The notes below the pieces were generated by a model, which saw nothing but the letters and a program-made list of their open reading frames with translations, did not search any database and had not been told where the DNA came from. Below are positions 22,621 through 36,400 of a DNA stretch of 64,000 bases, piece by piece (position 1 is the first letter of the stretch; every line of letters starts with the position of its first letter). Source of the stretch: Haemonchus contortus (taxonomy: Eukaryota; Nematoda; Chromadorea; Rhabditida; Trichostrongylidae); contig LS997565.1 in the NCBI GenBank assembly GCA_000469685.2, positions 1,956,005 through 2,020,004 of the forward strand, given 5' to 3'. Made by a program: the position numbers and the translations under genes.

Positions 22621-23338
22621 TCACTAATTGAGTTGAGGTTGGGTAACGTGAGTATGAAATAAAGGAACATCTACTATCCCCCTCAGTGGAGAGAGTGGAT
22701 ATGAGTTCTGTAGAGGGGAAGTTGAATCTTTAGCAGTAAGGAGCTCGCCAGCGGCGCATTCACTCCAAGAGTGAATCCCTGCAGATGGGATTCACAGCCT
22801 GGAATACTGTATCATTCGGTACTGTTACAGTATCAGCTTCAATATCTTAATAATGACTCATCATTTTGTTCTTATTCAAAGACACACCACCTATCAAACT
22901 GGTAACGGAATGCGTGGGTTGTTGAATCATTCTCCTTTCTCCAGCCCTACATATATGAATCATGAATTGAATCCATTATGACACAGTACGTTTGTCATTT
23001 GGTTCATTCACAATGGTTTTTTGGTTACCATTTTGTGACTCTACCACTGTACATATGTCAATTGTCACATGGTTGGCGACAAAAAATCGCTCGCTATGCG
23101 CGAGCGAATGCGTCAACCGTCGAAACCGGGAGGGAATCTGATCGTTGCTCCCCATGCTGTATCCCATTGTTTTACTGGTGGTGTCTCATTCAATGAGAAA
23201 CTAGTTCTATTTATTGATCGCTCTTCTCTCTTTACAACGATAGCAGCTCTTCAACAGCAGCCCTTCTTGTTATATTTAGTTGGAAACGATACTTGAACCG
23301 GCTCCGCAAAGAAATGAACGTCAGTAATCGATCTGCAA

Positions 23339-23480
23339 AAGCGGAGGTAGTGCAGTGGCAGAACTCTTGGCATTGCGCTCCAACCGCTCGTCGGATCAAG
23401 TTCTGTTGATGCCCTTCAAATGTATGAATAGTTTCCTAAGTGGTGCCAGTAAAGGGAAACAAGTCAGCTTACCTTATGAC
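23339..23480 (+). mobile_element. SINE-like head fragment
   Basis: 'gcggaggtagtgcagtggc' resembles the family A-box region. The downstream match is weak. Confidence 0.4.
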
Positions 23481-26400
23481 TGGATTTTATGAATAGCTCC
23501 CAGTGCCTATCAGCTAGTTCAGCTTTGCTTTACCTTTTTTACTTTTGCTTTAGATGAAAGTTGAAGGCTCCAGCGAAATGGGACTTGTAGACTTGCGACG
23601 CGAGCGGCTGCGTTGCGCGCCGACACTATGCAGACTTGGCAACCTACTCGAGCAATGAATCAGTTGGAATGCGTGCTATTGCTGCTGTTCCTTATCTAAA
23701 ACAAAACAATGGGGTTGGTTGTTATTCAAAAACAACGCTGGGCGCCAGGTGTGAAACATATGTGGTACTGGATTTACTGAAATATTTGTTACTTCAGTAT
23801 ATCCATAAAATTTATGACCATGGCAACAAACCCTCTCATCTGCCTGTCAGCTGTTCACCAGACGAGTCGAATTTCAACATCCCAGGGGAAAAAACCTTTT
23901 TTTCAGGTGGCTGTCTAAGATTAGTCATCCACTGAATATGTAACATCCTCGGGGCTTTGTTAAGAAGAAAGTGTTTTTTAGTCATTCAACTGGATGTATT
24001 TTATTGGAGTGATTCTAGAATAGATCGCTTGACGTTTCTGAACTGCTCCTGGGATGCGCCACGCATTAAAATTCCTCACATAGTTCTGAAGAAGTTTTAG
24101 ATGAGATCATAAAATGTCCTGTGGAACTCAACCATTGTATGGCTCAGTGTTTTTGCTTTCTGAAGCCAATAGGTACCAACGAGCTCAACCAATGCTAAGG
24201 GAGGCTTGGATGGCTCAGGATATACTTGATCCAGGACTCAATTCCCAAAACTCTAAGCGCACGGTAACGGCCTTAGTTTTTATTGCCCCACCTTCGCATT
24301 TCCTTGGCGAATTGAACCGATTGTCAGGGTCTTGGGAACCGAAGATATGAGATAAGTTGTTCAGCATTAGCTATTCATATGAGATAATATTTGTTACACC
24401 TTTATTTTCCATTTTCAAAATTTTTAAATAACAAATTTTAAAAAATTTGCATTTTTTTGTTTCTAGTTCAATACTTCCAATCAAGCAGTTCGATAAAGTT
24501 GTGGTGTTTGAGGTTTTCTGTTTTGATACTCCTTGGAGTGCTCCTAATCAAGCCCATTCTGGTCACGTGGACCCTTCAGTCAATTGAATTGGTCCTTTTA
24601 TAATATGTATTATATTATTCGAGCCTACCTCCCATCAACAGCCCTAATCTTTTTGTTTCTTTCGGGTTAACTCCGGCCAGATTCCATCTCTTGTCCTGAG
24701 TCATTTGTAGGATGAGTCTTTGGAACGAATATTCTTTTCAACATCGGACGGAGGATCTAGAACCTTTACTCCCATGAATTCTGATAATAACAAGATTTAC
24801 CATTAGATTAAGCAATTCTTACTCGTTACTTTTGAAAATTCCTGTGTCTATAGATACGACGATTTTTATGACGAATGTTTACGTAAACAAAAGGAGCAGA
24901 GAGCTATTATAGTGGCTTACAGCTTCTAACATGACCCCAGGGACCTATTAGCAATTAGGGAAATAATGTCATAAAGGGAGTGGTTCAACACAACGCTTCA
25001 GTTTGCTGCTAATCTGGCCACTGGCCTCCTGTTTACTTATTTATTCGCCTAGGTAGGCCATGTAACTCATGTCAACTAAGTAAGCAGGGCTGCTATAGCC
25101 TTGAAAATAGCCCCGTAGTGATCAGTCATTTGTGCAAACTTATTTGATCGTTTAAATGATGTTGACCTTACTTCACCTCTCTCCAGTCAATCTCAACATG
25201 TAGAGGAAGCAGTTTCCACTATCGGACACCTCCCATTCTAAAAGCCACGCCCACATCACATTTTCGGTATAGAATCAAACTTAGTTTTATGTATCCTACC
25301 TTTTCAACCTCTGACCTCAGCTATTGACTACCTTTTGTTTACTTATAAGTACCACTTGCGCAATGTTTTCCTTTGTCCCCTTTCGAATACTTCACTGAAG
25401 AACTAACCCGATCGCCGATTGCCAGGACCATTGTCATTAGTTTGACTACCATGGGACAGTAAGGGCATGGGCACCTCCTGGAGTATCTTGTTTCTGTGTG
25501 GGGTTGGTCTGCTTAGGTGATATCCCCAGAGAATGCTGAATTCTCTCTTCTTACTACCTTCTACATCAATTCTCCGAGATGACTAACATCTAAACGAGCA
25601 ACTACTCGATTGCCAGTCGGTATTATTACTTTGTAACTTTCTGCTGGCAACTGCTAAGTCCTCTTATCTTTTGTCAAATGTGTTTCGCTGACGTAGATTA
25701 CGGCAATGTAGGGTTTTCCTACTGAAACATGATATCGATGATTGTTTTGATGAGTCGACGACGACATTCTAGCCGGCCTCTTGTCGGCCAAGAGTGTTTG
25801 TGCACTGGGGCTAGTTTGCGCCAAGATCGCTGCCCCCTTCAGACCTTACCAGCACCGAAGTATGCCTGTGTGTGTGTATCGATACATTTCGCACCGTCTC
25901 TTGCTCTCCCCACCCTTGCCATGTCTCCTGCGGCTTCTCTTCCTTCCTTCGTACCTGTTTGTTTATCTATTTGTTTGTTAGTTCATTCCTTGATGTTCTC
26001 CTACACATCGATCCTAGTATTACACACGTTAAAATCCAGAACGGCTCCACTATGCAAGGGTGAAGGCTCCCAAGCCGGAAGAAGGGAGAAATGGTCCCTT
26101 TCGGTTAGTTAGGGCGGTAAGACGTAGATAGTACTGGGTTGGCGATTGACACCAACGATGGGGACGCTCACGCAGGCCCACGTATGAAATCTGGAACGGA
26201 ACCTAAGCTTAGCAGAACTTTCCTAGTCTAAGTCTTGGCGATTTTGCTCCTCGCCTCTTGCTCAGAATTGTGGCACTGTTGGGCTCCTGGAAAGGCCTAC
26301 CCGTTCTGGAGGGCCTGAACGATCTTCTCCATTGCTTTCTTCTTTCTTCTGGGAGCTGCCGTACCAGCAACGTCCGTCTGTTCCGTCCAAACCGGCTACC

Positions 26401-26635
26401 ATTCCTTTTTACATAGTCAAAGTAATCCCAATACTTAATGCCACAAACCGGTTTTTACTTCTACACTCATTTTCGTACAATTCCTCTCTCTTTTTGTGGT
26501 TGCCGTATCGAGGAGGCAGTGACTGAAAAAGCCGGACATTCCCGAAAATGCAACATTTCAAGGATTGGTGCTTACATTATTTGCTTTGCAAACATTTCCC
26601 CCATATGTGAGCACCGGAAAGAATTTAGTTCCCAC
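23481..26635. other. Non-coding stretch
   Basis: No supported gene or repeat. Open frames at 23636-23935 and 25729-26112 have no recognisable domains, and overlapping frames at 25729-26112 suggest composition effects. Confidence 0.35.
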
Positions 26636-26812
26636 CGCCTTAGATTGGGGCTGCTTAGACTCGAAATCGAAGGCGTGGCGTATCCTTGATGAGTTGATGA
26701 ACTTTGTCACTTCATCAGATAATTGTTGAAGGCGAGTAGGCTCTTCTGCCCTCCATATTCGAATGATGGTTGCTAAAATGGCCTCAAAGAGCAGGAACAG
26801 CAACACTAACAT
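26636..26812 (-). CDS. Possible first exon of a membrane protein
   Basis: On the minus strand, ATG at 26812 opens a hydrophobic segment (LVLLFLLFEAILATIIRIW, residues 2-20), then a charged, helix-prone stretch (TRLQQLSDEVTKFINSS). A possible donor gcg|gtggga ends the exon in phase 0, while reading through stops near 26558. An N-terminal membrane helix followed by a coiled-coil-like region loosely recalls GET1/WRB receptors, but similarity is too weak to name it. No downstream exon was identified. Confidence 0.33.
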
Positions 26813-28600
26813 CAGAAATAGCAGATCACCTTCGAATTATTCTTTAAATTCCGAGTGAGGGCTGGGAGCATGGCGCATCCCAGAAAAGTTTAGTAGCTCA
26901 GTCACATTCTCCATTTGGTAGTAGGTAAGCTCTTTCTCAATCCGTTTCTGCCTTTCCACCTCTGTAGGCCAGTTGCTTCTGTCCTTGCTAGTCACTATGC
27001 TTTTACATTGGACTTTTTATGGCATGCCTCTTTATGGTTGTGATTCTGGTTTGTAATCGATAATCATTGTTAATAACAAAGAGAGCATAGATTGCTACAT
27101 GAACTAGTAATGAAGCAGCTAAGTTTTCATTCTTTTTCATTCTGGCTACCTAAACCTAAATGTCTTCTCTGCCAGGCCTCGGAAGATCTCAAAAAGTCAT
27201 GCAAACTTGCCCAAACGCCTCCTTAGAGGAGATTCGAGTAATCCCAGAGCGTCTTAGCCACGCCTGGGGGTCTTTAATAGTTCCTTTACTGATCTTTCAA
27301 CCTACTTCGATGTATACCAGTTAACTTTATTACTCGTTTCTTTTCATTCCTAGGAGCAGAGCTATCGTCCTACCAACTTGCAGAAGGCCCCGAAAGGGGC
27401 TCAGCCTTACTGCGCCCACCCCCTTCTCTTCACTCACATTTCAGCCTATCGCTCTAATTTGTTTATACCGAGCTGAGTTACTGTCCTACCTGGTCACGGA
27501 AGGCTCGTGAAAAGCAGTGAAGTTTGACCAAGCTCCTTCTCTTGGGAGATTCAAGTAGGCTCCGAAGTGTCCATATCTTTTACGAACTTCTTCCATGTCA
27601 ATTTCCGTCTCATAGAAACCTGCAAGATTTGATTAATCGGAAATGCAACCCCGACATTGAGGGAAATAGACTTTCCTCATTAGAGGGAAGACCAACGACC
27701 ACTAGACCACCACCGTTTCCGTTTCTCCTGATTGTTTCTATTTACTTTTTGGTTTTTCGAATGTATAACTCTTCCACAGGACATGTCTCTTTACCCATAC
27801 TCTCATGGGGAACTGTTTGAGAAGCGACTTCCTGTACTTTGGCGACGACCGTAACATGACGACCACTTCACCACTTCCTCTGTCCCCCCAGTTTTTGTCA
27901 TGCACGCTCCCAACTCTCCGTGCTAACCGCAAAGGTGGAACAGCCTGTTTCCATTTTTTAGTATCGCTAACGCCCTGGCCGAGACGTCTTTTGTATGTTT
28001 TCTCGCCTTCGCGTTCACAGCCTTCAACGTTTTCCGTTTCCGTACAACCCACCTATTTTGCAAATTGTTAGCTGTAGGGGTCCCTTTGCTCATCTGCTCC
28101 CATATTTTCGTGATGGTGGCAAGACCACACTCAGGCTCGAATCCCCCTGACGATGGGAAAATTTCTCGGGAGGCCCATTTCAGCAATTATGAGCTGGAAA
28201 GTGCTATCCGTCCAACACTACAAGTCGTATGGTCTGCTACCATCAAGAAATTATGGGAGGAGTTACGCGAAATTTCTTGGCTAGTTGTCTCACCACGTTC
28301 CACCATGAAGCTACATGAAGAGCCTATTTTGATGCACTCCGCCTTTAAATGACAAACGACCACAAATAGGACCGTTGTGATCGCACTCCCTCTTTGCATC
28401 TTCTCCCCAAGTGATCAACAACAGCATCGATCCGATGACCACTTACCTCATCCCCATTTTCTGTCTCGTTATATTTTTACCTTATGTGGGCCACTTATTG
28501 TTGATTGTTTCCCAATCAGGGTCTCAAATAATGAAAATCACAGGAATAAAAGATAAAATAGCAATGCTCGTCAAGAACGACAAGAGGGCAGGTAGTCGTG
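26813..28600. other. Non-coding or unassigned stretch
   Basis: Several overlapping minus-strand frames are open at 27738-28186, with basic residues but no domain. Because two frames are open together I do not call a gene. Nothing else is seen. Confidence 0.3.
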
Positions 28601-28673
28601 GCTTCCGTAGCGCAGTCGGCAGCGCGTCAGTCTCATAATCTGAAGGTCGTGAGTTCGAGCCTCACCGGGAGCA
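28601..28673 (+). tRNA. tRNA-Met, elongator (anticodon CAT)
   Basis: A complete cloverleaf: acceptor GCTTCCG with CGGGAGC plus discriminator A, D-arm GCGC-AGTCGGCA-GCGC, anticodon loop CTCATAA, and T-arm GTGAG-TTCGAGC-CTCAC. A T6 run 2 nt downstream serves as pol III terminator. The A-U start characteristic of eukaryotic initiator tRNAs is absent, so it is the elongator. Confidence 0.95.
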
Positions 28674-28675
28674 AC

Positions 28676-28681
28676 TTTTTT
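28676..28681 (+). terminator. Pol III terminator (T6) of tRNA-Met
   Basis: An oligo-T run directly follows the tRNA-Met gene. Confidence 0.75.
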
Positions 28682-29125
28682 GCTGGGCATGACCCCTGGT
28701 GTGATGCGTTCTATCGTTTTTGTTTCCGGAAAAATAGAAGCAATGAATCGTTCTAAGTTGTACGTAAAGCATCTGCCAAAAATTTCGCATAAGCTCAGAT
28801 TTCTCACGGGATTTTTTTGAGCGCCCACTGGTGAGTAGGGTCTTTTTATAGTATTCTTCGGAACCTAAAAAGAAATCCCGTGAGAAATTCGGCAAAGCGT
28901 GATTTTCTAAAACCTATAAAAAGAGCGCGGCTGACTAATCTGTAGTCAGCAAGCAGGGTGATGCTGACGGGCTGGGAATCTTTATGACATCCATGCCTAT
29001 GCTTATAGTTAAATACTTGATCACTTCCAATTTTTCGCCGTCTTTCTGGAGCACTATAGAGTTCCGTTAACATCTCCTCCTTGATTTTGCTGATCGTTGA
29101 AGGCGTACCAAGTAAGTGAATGGAT

Positions 29126-29158
29126 AAATAAATAAATAAGTTAATAAATAAATTAGTA
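29126..29158. repeat. (AAAT)n-type microsatellite
   Basis: A run of aaataaataaataagttaa units, slightly interrupted. Confidence 0.7.
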
Positions 29159-30447
29159 TTTCGTTTTCTTTTCAAATTCAAAACAAGTAAGGCGACCATC
29201 CGAAAGAAAACAAATGGAAAGTGCACGTATTTGTAGGAGAGATTAAATTTGTTGGATATGTGAAGCTTCAAAAAAATGTTACAGTGGAATGAGGTTATTG
29301 AAATTGCCCCATTCCATTTCTCCTTTATAGGTTTGAGTGTTCTTGACCTTGGAAATTATTCCCATACATTCACTCCCTACGCTGCAGTAGATGAAGTACA
29401 ACTGGTAAAGTTCAGGTCCCATGCGTTCTTGCGTCCCCGTCATTAAGTTATGGTGAGGCGTACATCACCAGGGAAGGGAAGTGGGCGGCGGAAAGTAGCC
29501 ATATGAAGTGCTCTCAATTTCGTTATCAGATGGTGAACTGTCGATTCCGAGCAAGCTGGTTCACCTTTCAGGTTGAAAGGTCATTGGTCACGAAAATAGG
29601 AAAACTCCTAAAAGTATTGACTAGCATAGCAGATTATTGAATAGGCTGGATACGCATTCAAATGCTATTTCCATTCATAGCGCAGGTTGAGAGCATGGCG
29701 CATCGAGGAAGTACCAATTTGCAAAGACTACGCCCTCCTTTTCGAGTACGGTAGTGATCGATAAATTGGTTTATCTTCTTTCGGACTGTTCCGTGGGTAG
29801 CCCTAATAGGATTTCGCATGTTTGCAAGCTGTTAATCAAGTTAAGCACTCGAAATTCCCTTCCCCATCAGTCCCAAAAAAGTCCGCGGCGGCTGTATAGC
29901 CCAGCCCCTGTAACGTAGCTAGCCTAACCCATCTATGGAATGGTGGATGTTTTCAGACGGGAAAAAAGGTTTTATTAATTTTGAATTTCCATGGAAATTT
30001 GCTTTTTCTCCCGGAGGGGGCTGTCATTTCGGAATTGCATGCATGCGTTTTATGGAGTCTATTAATCATTGTGGGCTATCCCGTCGACGGGCTTTCTGTC
30101 AACGCCGAAAAATAAAGCTTTCGATTTCGATGGCCAAAATTGCATCGGAAAGCTGTTGTTACCTATTTAACCATATTTTCTTCCGTTTAAATAACTTTTG
30201 AGCATTTTTCATGATTACTAGTTTGTCTTTTGCTTTCTCCACTCTTCTGAGCCCTTCAGCTGTCGCTTTTTCTACTTCCGTTTCCTTCATGAGATACATG
30301 GGCATCAGGAGCATAATTAAGTTCTGGATTGTAATTTGCCTGGGGCAAAAAGTCCATTCAGGGCATGGTATTGTACAATGGAGCCTTTCCCGACGACGTT
30401 GTAAAGAGTCTGAGTCAACTGTGAACGTATGTGGACGTTAGGATGAT
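29159..30447. other. Non-coding stretch
   Basis: No supported gene or repeat is seen. Confidence 0.35.
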
Positions 30448-30593
30448 TCAGCATGGACTTCCGTTGACACATTCGCTCGTATTCGTATCAGCATTTTCCC
30501 ATTCTTCAGCATTCAGTGATGAATCTCCAAATACCATCACGAATTCAGTATCGTACAGGCCTATAGAGGTCTCGTCGGGAACGCTCCCACATA
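30448..30593 (-). CDS. Possible terminal exon, acidic, unrecognised
   Basis: On the minus strand, after gtgaatag, 47 codons are open to TGA at 30448-30450. They include FVMVFGDSSLNAEEWENADT. Composition is acidic and coding-like. No partner exon is secure. Confidence 0.3.
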
Positions 30594-32274
30594 CTATTCA
30601 CATGCACTTTTACGAAAAAAGTCCAGGGTAACTCTGGAAACTCCCCGAGAGCTTTAATGGTGATTCGTTTTCAGGCTATGAACTCACTCCAGCTCTCTCC
30701 CACTTACCTATTCCACGAGATTTTTGTTTTTCATAGCCAGAAAATACCCATGGATTCTCGCTCCTGGTTATTTTTACATTTCCTAGGAAGGTCTGAGAGT
30801 TTTCCTATAATTTCGGACTATTTGATTGAACTCAGGCCAGGTTTGATTACAGGGTTTCTTTGGGAGGAACGGGATCGTATTTGGTATTTTCTTGACGGAT
30901 GGGAAGGAGTGTGGACGGGGTGCTGGCAGGCCGGATACTATTGATTCCGTCCCTCCTTCCCTTTAACACCCTTTTTTCACGAAATTTTCATTCGACAATT
31001 TGTTAAGTGGTTTCATACTCCATTCTTCCTTCATTACTTCATCTTCCCACCTCCTCCCTTCCTGCTCCGCTCCCCAGCTCCCTTAGTCGGGCTTGGTTCG
31101 AATCCGACAGCAGAATAACGTCTTCTTTTCCCTCCCCGATGACCTTAGGTGAGGTTGTGGGGATTCCAAATGGGAAAACGAAATCCCCAGTGCCACACCC
31201 GACTAGGACACAGCTGGAGTCCAAAGTGATGCACTCATAAGCTCGCTCTGCTTCTCTGGATTTATTCATCCATTTCACATAAATCCTCTGTGTCTCTGCC
31301 CTAGCTGTTGTTTTCTTTTATTTGAACAACTGCAATTAATTTCTAAAACCAGCTCTCTCGTCCATTTCCATTCGATTTTGAACCCATTTTACCAGAGTCA
31401 ATAAGTAATTTACCTGAAAAGCTCAAATTACTTGAGTAATGACGTCTGGCAACAACTTATTTCATCAGCGGTTACCGGTTTTCCCTGTGGAACCAACAGC
31501 TGTGCATACTCTCGAGTCGATATACCCATCAGTTTTAATCAATCTTAAAAAGTAGTTTCGAGAAAATGCAGAGGGGAGGAGATTTTTCAGGCAGTGGAAC
31601 AGTTCTTGCTAATAAAATGAATTACCTCGGCCACGACGTCACGCCATGATTCAGTAATTTATCTCACCTTAATTCAATCTTACCAAAAAAATCCTTTACG
31701 AGATATCTCCCTTTCTCTCGTTCTCTTCCCCTTTCTCGTTGTCTCTACCCCGACGGCCGATATTAATATGTAGCCGTCGAGCTTTACCAACATAGCGACC
31801 ATCGATATGATTTGTTGGACTAATAAGGGCGTAATGAATCGATATGGTGTAGTGTTTGGACAGTTGACAGTGGTTCCACGCTCATATGAATCCACTTGTC
31901 CAAGGGCTTACTACAGTTTCTTTTTCTTCACAGGACCAATAGGTATCAAGGGAGCCCTGCTGGAGCTCGTTTTTGGTGCGCCGTGCATTTGACTTGTGCC
32001 CAGTGTCGCTGCTTAATTTGGATTGTCTTCGGCTCAGACAATTCTTGTCGAAGGACAGCCAAAGTTCAAGGGCGGAAGGGTGGAGGGGAGGGTAGAGGTT
32101 GTATTCTGGGATAGCCTGTTGTCAAGAAATCAACGAAAACGTAGGAAGGTCTGGTTAGCCTAGGCGATGCCCAATCGTAGAGAGTGAAGCAGTTCCTTTC
32201 ACCGAAGCGCTATCCACTGCACCTTCAATGAAGTCTCAAAAGAAAATCTTTTTATGAAAGTTCGGCATTACGTG
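30594..32274. other. Non-coding stretch upstream of the main gene
   Basis: No supported gene. The minus frame at 31039-31278 is open for 79 codons, but it spans a TGGTTCGAATCC B-box-like site on the plus strand and may be part of a pol III-derived repeat. Confidence 0.3.
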
Positions 32275-32830
32275 TGGAGGTGTGGCCGGGGCATGTGGCG
32301 CCATTCTTACATGCATGGACTGGGAGCCCCGAGTATCGCATATTGGATATTGCCCGAGCCAGACAAGCTGTTCGTCTGTCTGGGTACTTTTGTCTGTGTA
32401 CTATTTATACATTAACTGGTTTCGTAGATCATTATATTGAGCCACTACTTCTCTCGAAAGCCAATTCGGTCTCGATGAGATTAATGCAAAGATCCCGATT
32501 TCATGCTGATTCCTACTTTTGAAGGTCGTTCTCAGAAAACTTTCCTCCTTACAAAAATTCTTGGTTTTTCTGTTTACTGACCGGAACTTGCAAATAAAAA
32601 ACTTCTCGCTCTGTCCGGATCTTTTGCAAAAACCATTAATTTATATTTAATGTAAATCTATGGCGTGAAGGTGGGGTACTACCAATTGGTGCCGCTACCA
32701 CACCCATGGTCTGAGGATCAAGTCGCTTATTGATAGCCGTTCAGGAAGACCAGACTTTCTGTCTTACCGATACCAATTAATCGATTTTGAACTTACCTGG
32801 GAGAATATAAGCAATAACTTGCACGCTTTT
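32275..32830 (+). mobile_element. Two degenerate SINE-like remnants
   Basis: Pieces near 32275-32400 (gaggtgtggccggggcatgt, then ggcgccattc) and 32660-32830 (aaggtggggtactaccaatt; acttacctgggagaata) resemble the family head and body, with low similarity. Confidence 0.35.
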
Positions 32831-33372
32831 TGGTCCTATTATAGGTTCTAGACCGGATACCCCTCCAAACATTAATACGAATCTGGATGAAAGCAGATAT
32901 GTGGCGCATCAGAAAAAGTCACACTCACAGTCACACTAATCACATTTTTGCGTTCTATCCTTTATATTGCCCTATATTATAGCTCTTGGAAATCATTCTC
33001 ATCAATATTGCGCTTTTTGAAGAACCTGAAAAATCGGATTACTTGCTTTTTACTGGTTTCTCATTGAAATTGTTACCTTTCTGGGGTATTCCTTATTTAC
33101 TATTAATTTACTAAATCTCCCCCTGACTCGAGTTCTAAACTGTTGTTTGGCAATTCGGTAGCTGCAAATAAGAGGCTGGCAGAATCTCTAACCACATGTG
33201 TAAGCGATTACACGAACGTTGTAAAGTGTTCCTCGCGGCTATGAACCCCTCCCGAGCCATTCACGCTGCACTTTGTATCGTCGTAACCCGCTTTCATCAT
33301 TCCGTTCTCGTCTTTGGATTAATCGATACCGATCAATACTGCACAGTCTACTGCAATACGTTTTTCTTTCAG

Positions 33373-33499
33373 ATGGGAACACTTGAGAAGAAAAAAATTT
33401 TCTTCGAAGAAGCCGATCGGCCACCACCTTCATATTATGATGGCAGTCTTGAGAAAATGCCTCTACGGAAATTACCATTTCAAACTCCTGATCCTGAAA
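33373..33499 (+). CDS. CaaX gene exon 1 (N-terminus)
   Basis: The acceptor tttctttcag is followed at once by ATG. The exon encodes MGTLEKKKIFFEEADRPPPS and continues to PFQTPDPE. The donor a|gtaagt is strong, and the exon ends in phase 1. Confidence 0.7.
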
Positions 33500-36400
33500 G
33501 TAAGTCATCGTTCGATTACTTGTTTTTCTTACTGGTGGTTATAAATAGATCCTTGAGTAGATCTATTAGACAGCTGCTTCCTTAACTGCTAACCCGGTTA
33601 ACAAACCATTTCGGTAACTTACTGTCTTTTTCTCAGAAGAAGTTCCCCCGGAATGGTTCTTCGTGATAGAGCAAAGCGGTAGAACTAGTAAAAGAACTGC
33701 GAAATCAGGGCAACTTCAAGTGGCGGCACTACTAACCGGGTTTCCCAAAAGCAGAATCCTCGATCCTGATTCTTCTCAGACCAACTGGGCTTCCGCATGA
33801 CGCTTCCGATAATGTGACTACCATAACTTTTTCAGGCTCTTTTTTCTACATTTCTAGGCATAGTATTTCCTCACAAGATTGGCTATTTGTGTACAAAACT
33901 TTGGCCTCGGACGTGAGGAATAAAAGTCAAGGAGCAAAGATAAGTCCGGGTTCGGGTCCCTTGCGAACCCGAAGTTTTGCAAATAACTCTCTATCCTCAT
34001 GAAACTTTCGCATCGTGCACTGGGGGGAATAACAACGGTTAAGGAGAACATCATGTCATGGTATTTCCCTTCGAATCCGTGGTCTACATGAGAGCTGAGT
34101 TGGAGTAGTGCCAAGTGGAGCATCTCTATGCATATCTGCGTATAACCCTTCCCTTCGGATTGAGTTCGTTAAGACAACCTCTTCTACAAGCATTAAAGGT
34201 AAAATCCTCAGCGTCGATCAAGTCTTACTCTGAAATACGACCCCAAATTAGGCCCATGGTCCATTCAGAACTGTAGCGACCTTCTGAATGAACATTACCT
34301 TTGTGTCCTATCCTATACAATGACTTGCGGCGGCCAGCCAATGTACAAGTCAAGGCTTTTATCATTCCAAACTTGTGTGGTACCAATTAACCAAACCAGG
34401 TGGGACGGAAGGTTCGATTGGCCTGGGCGAGTATCGATCCGGCATTTAAATCCCGACCGTGGGCGTGATAACGCGCCTTTTCCCACTACACCACCTCCGT
34501 TCCTGAAGAAATCCAAAAATAGAACGGACTTATGACTAGTTTATACTATTTATTGTCATATAAATGGCATGAAATGAAGGGTGCAGGAGGTTGTCTGCGT
34601 TCAAGTCAACACTATTAATTTTGAGCAAGACCTAGAGAGGCCTAGCGGACCTAGGCATGGATGAAGTCGTTTCGGGTATATGTAGCTTCGGATCTACCAA
34701 TTACGGCTCTGCAGCACCTCTTAGCAACTGCATCACCGCCAAATAAATAATAAACAATTTTGTTTACCTCGTTGTTTGGCTCATTCTCTACTGGTCAGTG
34801 AATACCATAGCTTTTTCGAGATTTAGAAATGATTTTTGGCGTTTAAAAAATGATTTGAAAGCAGTCTGCCCACTTCATAATGGCTTCTTATTTTGCGAGA
34901 AGAATGAAGCCGCAAGACCCTTTGAGCAAAACCATCCATTGTCGTGTGATGCTCCATAAATCGTCCATGAATAGTATGTCGTAAAAGAGAGGTTTGCAGA
35001 AAGAAGCCATCAGGCAATGGAATGTGGCATTCGCCTGGCCACAAAGAAGTTTCAGCTTTCCGCCCGGTGCAAAACTTCATTAGCGTCAGGCAGGCAGAAA
35101 GGAATGGGGATGAGGGATGCCGCTCCTGTCTGATGGCTTTCCAATTGGGAGGGTATCGCTCCTGTCTGGCTTCCTTGATAGGATGATAGGACTAACTGCT
35201 GGAAGCTCTCATGCCCACGAGCGAGTTCGGTCGGAGGGACCTACTTTCGGGTAAGGGCAGAAGAGAGGCTTTTGACTGGGACATCCTATTCGTAGCCTGT
35301 TCCCTGTTCATTTCCATATATCTAGCGATTAGCTGAGGGCGGTGAACGAACGCCAACATGGCGCCTCTTCCGAGTGCAAGGCCCGGGGTAATGAAATTCC
35401 GCAGTTTTATTTCCATCTGCTATCGGATGAATGGTGACAGACTTGTCTGGCTGAAGGCAATGAAAAACTGGTAATTTCATGAAGGTGCCATGAAATAGAG
35501 GGTATATTTCAATAATTTTTCATTTCCACCATGACCACCAACCAATTTCTCACCGGTCCCGTTTGATCATCAATCTACCCGCACGCCGTATGCATCGGCG
35601 TCGTATATCATGGCTGGCTACTGCCGACTTTTTCGGTCTATAGTACTTTTAAACCTTTCGGGAAACGAAAAAAACCATTTTGTGGATTTTATACCAGTCA
35701 CGGTCAAATTTGCCCACGATCGTTGGAATTACTGTAGCGGAAAATGAATCAGTCGTAGTATCGGTTACCAGAACTTCGTTACATCCTGTGCCGTCGGACT
35801 ACCTGAACAGGTTGTTGTGCTAAATAGTTAATTGCTATTTAAACATAGTTAGCTGAATTAAGGGCAAGGTTGTGACTCCCAAAAGTCCCTCTCATCATTC
35901 TCCGACAAAAATGTCCATAAATGAAGTGCTAGATTTCTACTCAGAGGCACAGCTCTCGATAGGAATGATTTCTTTGGTTCCTCCTTGGCATGAACCTGAG
36001 ACCCCCAAGGATAGCACATGGGACGCTGTCGGCTCTCGAAACTGTCTAGATAGGGCCTGATAAGGGCCTCAAAACCGGCTTGGTTGATATGCACGGCCAA
36101 AAGCGAATGAGTTCTCACGGTGTTTAAGAGGCTCTAAAGGTTGCACCATTCGCAGCGGAACGCACACCGTGCACGCAGGTAGCTTACTGTAGTAGCCAAG
36201 TGTACGCAACGGCACACACGTCTGGACAGCTCGTCCAATTATCCGTCGCAACCTTCGTCGTCACATTCTCGTCCAACTCCTAATATTACTCTTTTCTTAA
36301 AACCCTATACTCCTCTTTAGATACCTTATTATGTATACCTTATTTATGACTAATCCTTAATACCACCTCCATTATTTGTCTGAACCTGGGTACTCCAAGA

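Noticed and set aside
27738..28186. Two overlapping minus-strand frames rich in basic residues
   Set aside because: Both frames are open over the same DNA and neither shows a domain, so neither can be preferred.
28571..28828. Minus-strand open frame over the tRNA-Met gene
   Set aside because: It is the antisense of a clear tRNA gene.
33946..33972. 8-bp inverted repeat cgggttcg...cgaacccg
   Set aside because: Short stem inside an intron; expected by chance at this length in 64 kb.
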